Assembly: GCA_003024985.2 (NCBI GenBank)
Contig: PXIH01S0025019.1
Length of the DNA stretch: 13,490 nt
Source of the DNA: Euperipatoides rowelli
Taxonomy: Eukaryota; Onychophora; Udeonychophora; Euonychophora; Peripatopsidae
Strand: one strand, 5' to 3'
The translations under genes and the position numbers were made by a program. Numbering within the stretch: position 1 is the first letter of the stretch; each line of letters opens with the position of its first letter. Positions 10,218 through 13,490 of the stretch are shown piece by piece. The notes below the pieces were generated by a model. It was not told the DNA's origin and made no database searches. It worked only from the letters and a program-made list of their open reading frames with translations.

Positions 10218-11232
10218 CACAAAACATTTTCAAAAGTCCTCATGAATGAATGTTGAGGAATACATTAATATATTGTATACAGTAGCTAACTGTAGATTCC
10301 ATTCAAATTTTGAAATATTGTACCATGCTGAGAATTGACAAATATTCTAAAAATTTAGTAGGCTTAAAAATTATTTCATTTTAAAAATTGCTTTTAAATA
10401 TTATAAAATGACATTCATGTCTGATAATTCACAAGTGTTTTACCAATTGAATTACCGGTAAAAAAAAAAAAAAAATTGTACAAAATTTTTAGGCCGACTA
10501 AATTGGTAACATTCTAAAAAATATAAGCTATATTTTTCAACCTAGTTAGCGTAGGAGTAGGCAATTGTGAAGAGATATAATTCCATCCCGAGTTAAATAA
10601 TATTGTAGAGATCAATCCATAATTTAAAATTTAGTACCGTATTCAAATTAGACAACAACAAAAAAAAAATTTAGGCAGCCATATAAAATTTTCACAAACG
10701 CAAAACAGAAGATTCTTATTTATATCATAAATTAATTAGGGCTTACAAATTACAGCACATGCCACTATTTTAAATGACATAGGTATGAAGTTACTGTAGA
10801 TTATTAAACTATTATAAAAAAATTTAATATGCAATTATAGGCTAAAATTATTTATGTCATTAGAAAGAGATTTTAATATCCTAATGAATAAATTTCTTAC
10901 AAAAACAAATGATAGGAGCTTTGTGCATTTCTATTTGAGATGTCTCCTGAACACAGACAAAATCTACTACTGTAATTATGAAAATAAAAATATACTTTAG
11001 CTTAGGCCTATAATAAAAAAAAGATTAGTCATTATCTCTCTTCCAAAAAAAAAAACATGGCAAAGAATGATTTACTATTACCTACTAAGTGTGAAAGGGT
11101 TTTCAATATTAATAGGCTACCGTACTGCAGCCTATATTACTGTATATGGATTCATTTAACTTACTTTATAAAAATATAAATTATGGTGAATTAATAAAGA
11201 AATATATTCAAATAGCTTATTGTTTAAAAAAA

Positions 11233-11238
11233 TTTAAT
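11233..11238 (-). terminator. Candidate polyadenylation signal (ATTAAA) for the CLIC gene
   Basis: On the minus strand this reads ATTAAA, the commonest variant hexamer, about 66 bases beyond the CLIC stop codon. A weaker TATAAA variant lies at 11165-11170. No canonical AATAAA was found on the minus strand in the first roughly 600 bases. In DNA this AT-rich such hexamers arise by chance, so the call is tentative. Confidence 0.35.
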
Positions 11239-11303
11239 TCATATGGCTCAAATATGATAAATTCAAAAAGTTAGCTGTTTTGGTGTGTGCATCAATAGTG
11301 GTT

Positions 11304-12059
11304 TTACAACGGCACATCTGGAGGTATATCAAAAGAATAATGAGGAACTTCATTTGTTAATTGAGCATGCTGTTCCATAGTTAAGTTGGGTGTTTCTTGC
11401 TTGTCAGCCCAATGGATGATAATTTCTTGATCAGAAGGACATGATTTAATAAATACTGGATCAGCGTAAGCATTGCCGAGGTACTGCCACAATGCAGTAA
11501 GATCACTAGGGATGTCAAATTTCTTGAGTGCTTTAGTAGCCACACGGATATGTTGTAACTTAGGCAAGATCTCACAGTCTAAGTGAGTCATAGAATCTGA
11601 ACAGAGATAGCGTCCTTTCTTCAACTGCTGCACCAAGAAGCTGTTCAGTTTCTTCAACTCATTAATGAGATTGAAAGGATCTTTGGACACCTCCTTAATG
11701 AAGAAGCAGAAGCGAGAGAATATATCTTTGACTGCTCGGTCAGCTAAAACATTATCATGACTTAGATCAATGGCAGTGAAATGCTCATCCAAATATTGAA
11801 CAATCTCATCAAGATTGTCAAAAGCACATGTGGCATGCTTTAAAGCAGGGACATGTCTCAAACCAGCTGCATGAAAATCATCACTAGGTTTGGCCAAGTT
11901 GACAGAGTTGACAGTGAATGTGACATGTCCCTTTTGTGATTTCAGAAGCAAAATCATGAAAATCCGTTGGCAAAAAGGACAAGCTCCATATCGTACACCA
12001 TCAGCACCTGCCTTGACAAACAATTCTATATGCTTGGCTGGTACTTCTGGGACACTCAT
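11304..12059 (-). CDS. Chloride intracellular channel (CLIC) family protein, intact and intronless
   Basis: This 251-residue protein is a full-length CLIC, a GST-fold protein that exists as a soluble glutathione-dependent oxidoreductase-like form and can insert into membranes. The N-terminal thioredoxin-like half starts IELFVKAGADG (residues 11-21) and carries a dithiol glutaredoxin-type site CPFC (27-30), where vertebrate CLIC1 and CLIC4 have CPFS. The following hydrophobic stretch (about 33-50) corresponds to the putative membrane-inserting segment. VPAL (70-73) sits where the family's cis-proline is expected. The all-helical C-terminal half includes DCEILPKLQHIRVA (161-174), the IP-LTALW-YL-NAYA block (183-199) and SCPSDQEI (206-213). 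Length matches CLIC1 and fly Clic. The ATG has A at -3 and an in-frame TGA seven codons upstream (12081-12083), which fixes the start. No intron interrupts it, although vertebrate CLIC genes have several. It could be an intron-poor native gene or an intact retrocopy; I see no poly(A) tail or target duplication. Chloride-channel activity in the cell is debated. Confidence 0.93.
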   Translation of the reverse strand: MSVPEVPAKHIELFVKAGADGVRYGACPFCQRIFMILLLKSQKGHVTFTVNSVNLAKPSDDFHAAGLRHVPALKHATCAFDNLDEIVQYLDEHFTAIDLSHDNVLADRAVKDIFSRFCFFIKEVSKDPFNLINELKKLNSFLVQQLKKGRYLCSDSMTHLDCEILPKLQHIRVATKALKKFDIPSDLTALWQYLGNAYADPVFIKSCPSDQEIIIHWADKQETPNLTMEQHAQLTNEVPHYSFDIPPDVPL

Positions 12060-12110
12060 GTTTATTTCTTCTAGCTTCTCTCACTTTTAATCAGGTCTTT
12101 ATTACCAAAC
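12060..12110 (-). promoter_or_regulatory. CLIC 5' leader with a possible splice acceptor
   Basis: Reading the minus strand, a T-rich stretch (12135-12117) ends in CTGTAG (12116-12111), a reasonable 3' splice site. If used, the leader would begin at 12110 and be joined to an unseen upstream noncoding exon. The in-frame TGA at 12081-12083 lies in this leader, so the start codon is unaffected. No TATA box or initiator is identifiable. If real, an intron in the leader would argue against a retrocopy. Confidence 0.3.
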
Positions 12111-12130
12111 CTACAGCAATAATAAAATAA

Positions 12131-12376
12131 ACCAATCACTTCACCATCAAGAAGACTTTAGATGAGTTAGTAACAGGCAAAGCGAATCCTTTCAGGGCAT
12201 GCTTGGAATCCATGCACAATGATCCACATGCAATAACTTGTGTTGAAACAAAACTAATTTGGCATATTGATAAGATTACAATTTTGGCTTCATCCAAAGA
12301 GGCACCAGGCATCATGCAAATGCTCTCATTGGAGTATTTAAACACAAACATGCTTTCAGACAGTGTTCCTTTATAA
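12131..12376 (+). CDS. Candidate 3'-terminal coding exon of an unrecognised gene (strand uncertain)
   Basis: After an in-frame TAA at 12128-12130, the plus strand stays open for 81 codons to a TAA at 12374-12376. The translation is of balanced composition, with segments such as KTLDELVTGKANPFRACLES, HAITCVETKLIWHIDK and KEAPGIMQMLSLEYL. I do not recognise the family. The first ATG is well inside (12209), so if real this is an exon joined to an upstream one; AG acceptor options include 12150-12151, 12153-12154 and 12160-12161, none with a strong pyrimidine tract. A good pyrimidine tract plus CAG ends at 12094 in the same frame, but the TAA at 12128 would then interrupt it. AATAAA at 12437 and a GT-rich stretch after it suit a gene end. 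The minus strand of the same DNA is also open for 71 codons (12136-12351, ATG start, A at -3), so coding direction is not settled. It may also be a fragment of a decayed gene. Confidence 0.35.
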   Translation, partial: TNHFTIKKTLDELVTGKANPFRACLESMHNDPHAITCVETKLIWHIDKITILASSKEAPGIMQMLSLEYLNTNMLSDSVPL

Positions 12377-12638
12377 GATTAGGCTAAATTATTAGTCAAG
12401 TGTTAGAAATTGGATGTTAAATTACTTGTTCATAACAATAAAGACAGAAACAAATTAAAAAAGTATTGTGAATGTGCTAAATCAGGTTGACTTGTAAAAA
12501 TTTTTGAAATTGCAAAATGTTTGCTTAAGGACTCTCTATAGGCTATCATCTGAAAAATGTTTTATTTTGCATAGCACCAAAAAAAAAAAAAACTAAGTAG
12601 GCCTCGATGGTCAATGTCAGTCCAAGGATAGAGGTGAT
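12377..12638. other. Noncoding spacer between the candidate exon and the LINE relic
   Basis: AT-rich sequence containing the candidate polyadenylation signal and an A14 run at 12579-12592. The A run could mark an old retroposition junction, but no target duplication is visible around it. Confidence 0.55.
12437..12442 (+). terminator. Candidate polyadenylation signal AATAAA
   Basis: A canonical AATAAA 61 bases after the stop at 12374-12376, followed about 28 bases later by GTATTGTGAATGTGCT (from 12472), a GT-rich stretch of the kind found downstream of cleavage sites. The combination supports a plus-strand transcript ending near 12460. Confidence 0.4.
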
Positions 12639-13055
12639 GTCATAGATTTCGACAGAAATATTGATTTATGCAATACTAACCAACATGGTTTTAGGAAAGG
12701 GTAGGCTATATACAAATAGTCTATGCTAAAATTTATAAATGTTTTGACATCTGCTTTTGAGATTGAGAACCCAATCAATGTTAATTTTAACTACCGTAAT
12801 GCATATTTATACTCTGTTGATATAGAATTCTTAATGAAAAAATTAAGAGATATTGATTTGGGCTACCTATTAATTTCCTAAAATGGATCCATGAATTTAG
12901 AAAGGAAAGATTTAGAATTGTTAAAATAGGAATTTGTAGATCAGAACCAATTGGTATATGGTAGGCCTACCTCATATCCTCATTACTTTTCAATATTTTA
13001 TTGTCAGATTTTGATCACATCTATACTTTTACAATATGCAGACAGACTTGTTGTC
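12639..13055 (+). pseudogene. Decayed LINE (non-LTR retrotransposon) reverse-transcriptase fragment
   Basis: Three reading frames together show the reverse-transcriptase core in order. The first is NQHGFRKG (12678-12701), followed by LKFIN and TSAFE after two stops. Next comes SVDIEFLMKKLRDI. Then WIHEF and KERFRIVKIG follow in another frame (from 12884), and a GLP remnant of the usual GLPQGS block appears near 12964 with a shift. SLLFNILLSDF (12980-13012) is next, and finally LLQYADRLVV in a third frame, where the invariant catalytic YADD has become YADR (13035-13046). Stops occur at 12702, 12717, 12875 and 12959, among others. These blocks are typical of Jockey/CR1-like LINEs, but the clade cannot be fixed from this. 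Endonuclease, ORF1 and the 3' end are absent. It is inactive. Confidence 0.8.
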
Positions 13056-13140
13056 AAGACCGGACACTTTGAGACAAGATCAAGACCAGGGCCAAGACCA
13101 GAGACATCAAAACCAAGATATCAAGACCAAGACCAGAGAG
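13054..13140 (+). repeat. Degenerate CAAGACC-rich short tandem repeat
   Basis: The word CAAGACC (with variants CAAGATC, CAAAACC and CAAGATAT) recurs about nine times at 6- to 12-base spacing. It begins exactly where the reverse-transcriptase homology stops, just after the YADR codons. The change is abrupt, from AT-rich LINE sequence to AG/CA-rich repeat. It may be a microsatellite expansion or the end of another element inserted into or joined to the LINE. The open frame through it (12951-13292) is Arg/Pro/Gln-rich only because of the repeat. Confidence 0.75.
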
Positions 13141-13458
13141 TAGTTAAAATTTATAAAAAAAAAATCACTCAAACACTGCAAAGAAGACTAATTTTATACT
13201 ACATTTTTAAACAAATATGTTTACAAACAGTTTCACTGCACAGCAACCACCTAAAATTTTTAAAATTAAAAATACAGAACTTAATTCACTGAAATTAGGC
13301 AACGATAATTTAGCCTATATAAAAATATTTCACTCTGATTTTGTTAAAGCAGAGTTAAATTTTATGCGGACCATCTGAGATGAAAAATTAATCCTTCATC
13401 CTTAATCTATGAGGCCTCCTACTCCTAGTGATTGAATACAGATGTTCAAACAACTTGC
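13141..13458. other. AT-rich noncoding sequence
   Basis: No domain-like frame and no LINE continuation are visible. It contains ordinary AT-rich sequence and one TAGCCTA word near 13312. Confidence 0.55.
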
Positions 13459-13490
13459 TTAACCCTTTCCACTCCAATGATTTTAGAGAA
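13459..13490 (+). mobile_element. Possible piggyBac-type transposon end, cut by the window edge
   Basis: TTAA (13459-13462) is followed at once by CCCTTTCCACTCCAATGA. piggyBac-superfamily elements insert at TTAA, and many have ends starting CCCTTT followed by a C/T-rich word. Only 28 bases of the putative element are inside the window, so the opposite end and second TTAA cannot be checked. Confidence 0.35.

Larger units (their letters stand above)
8379..11303. other. AT-rich noncoding sequence left of the CLIC gene
   Basis: No exon-like frame was found. The stretch holds A14-A16 runs (8829-8842, 10460-10475), a C16 tract, an ATT microsatellite (about 10201-10217), an inverted-repeat cluster at 9339-9468 and many TAGSCTA/TACAGTA words. 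A exceeds T on the plus strand throughout. Since CLIC is transcribed from the minus strand toward this region, part of it could be a long 3' untranslated region, but the nearest plausible polyadenylation signal is only about 70 bp beyond the stop codon. Confidence 0.6.

Noticed and set aside
11381-11575. 64-codon open frame on the minus strand inside the CLIC gene
   Set aside because: It lies in a different frame of the same strand, wholly within the clear CLIC coding sequence; it is a shadow.
11890-12090. 66-codon open frame on the plus strand opposite the start of CLIC
   Set aside because: It is the antisense of the conserved CLIC N-terminal half and has no features of its own.
12136-12351. 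71-codon minus-strand frame as a separate gene upstream of CLIC
   Set aside because: Not fully excluded, but the plus-strand frame of the same DNA is longer and is followed by AATAAA and a GT-rich stretch, so the plus strand was preferred; the conflict is recorded in the feature and findings.
12951-13292. 113-codon open frame on the plus strand
   Set aside because: It is a chance fusion of the decayed reverse-transcriptase YADR region, the CAAGACC repeat and AT-rich sequence; the other catalytic blocks are in different frames.
1-13490. tRNA or rRNA genes
   Set aside because: No GGTTCGAATCC-like B box with a matching acceptor stem and no conserved rRNA core sequence was seen on either strand.

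Overview
This is an AT-rich, gene-poor piece of an animal nuclear genome. The evidence is the AT content (roughly 70-75% by eye), scattered A14-A16 runs, remnants of DNA transposons and a non-LTR retrotransposon, and one clear animal gene of the chloride intracellular channel (CLIC) family. The CLIC protein has the dithiol CPFC site and the SCPSDQEI-type C-terminus that I associate with invertebrate rather than vertebrate CLICs. I therefore favour an invertebrate but cannot name the group. There are no bacterial operons, rRNA, tRNA or CRISPR arrays. Single ambiguous bases (n) at 3031 and 7654 suggest draft assembly.

Layout. Positions 1-1030 are AT-rich noncoding sequence with a striking 24-bp perfect palindrome at 537-586. 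Positions 1030-1450 are a diverged segmental duplication containing three 24-bp tandem units. Positions 1462-3380 are bounded by 13-bp terminal inverted repeats (GTAGTGATGCACC) and look like a 1.9-kb non-autonomous, hAT-like element. Positions 3381-7842 are AT-rich and noncoding, with small repeats. Positions 7851-8370 are a 520-bp hAT-type MITE (TIR CAGGGCTCGAAATA) with a nearly intact 8-bp target duplication. Positions 8379-11303 are again noncoding, with a C16 tract and small inverted repeats.

The gene-like island is 11304-12376, where base composition becomes visibly richer and less repetitive. It holds an intact, intronless 251-codon CLIC gene on the minus strand (11304-12059). Just to its right is an 81-codon open frame on the plus strand (12131-12376), followed by AATAAA and a GT-rich stretch, which looks like a 3'-terminal exon of an unrecognised gene. 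The opposite strand of that segment is also open, so its coding strand is undecided. Positions 12639-13055 are a decayed LINE reverse-transcriptase fragment broken by stops and frameshifts. It abuts a CAAGACC-rich degenerate repeat (13054-13140). A possible piggyBac-type end (TTAA-CCCTTT) starts at 13459 and runs out of the window.

No multi-gene system is visible, and I found no evidence of a new biological system. The most unusual sequence property is the window-wide excess of short TA-flanked near-palindromic words (TAGGCCTA, TAGSCTA, TACMGTA, TACCGGTA).
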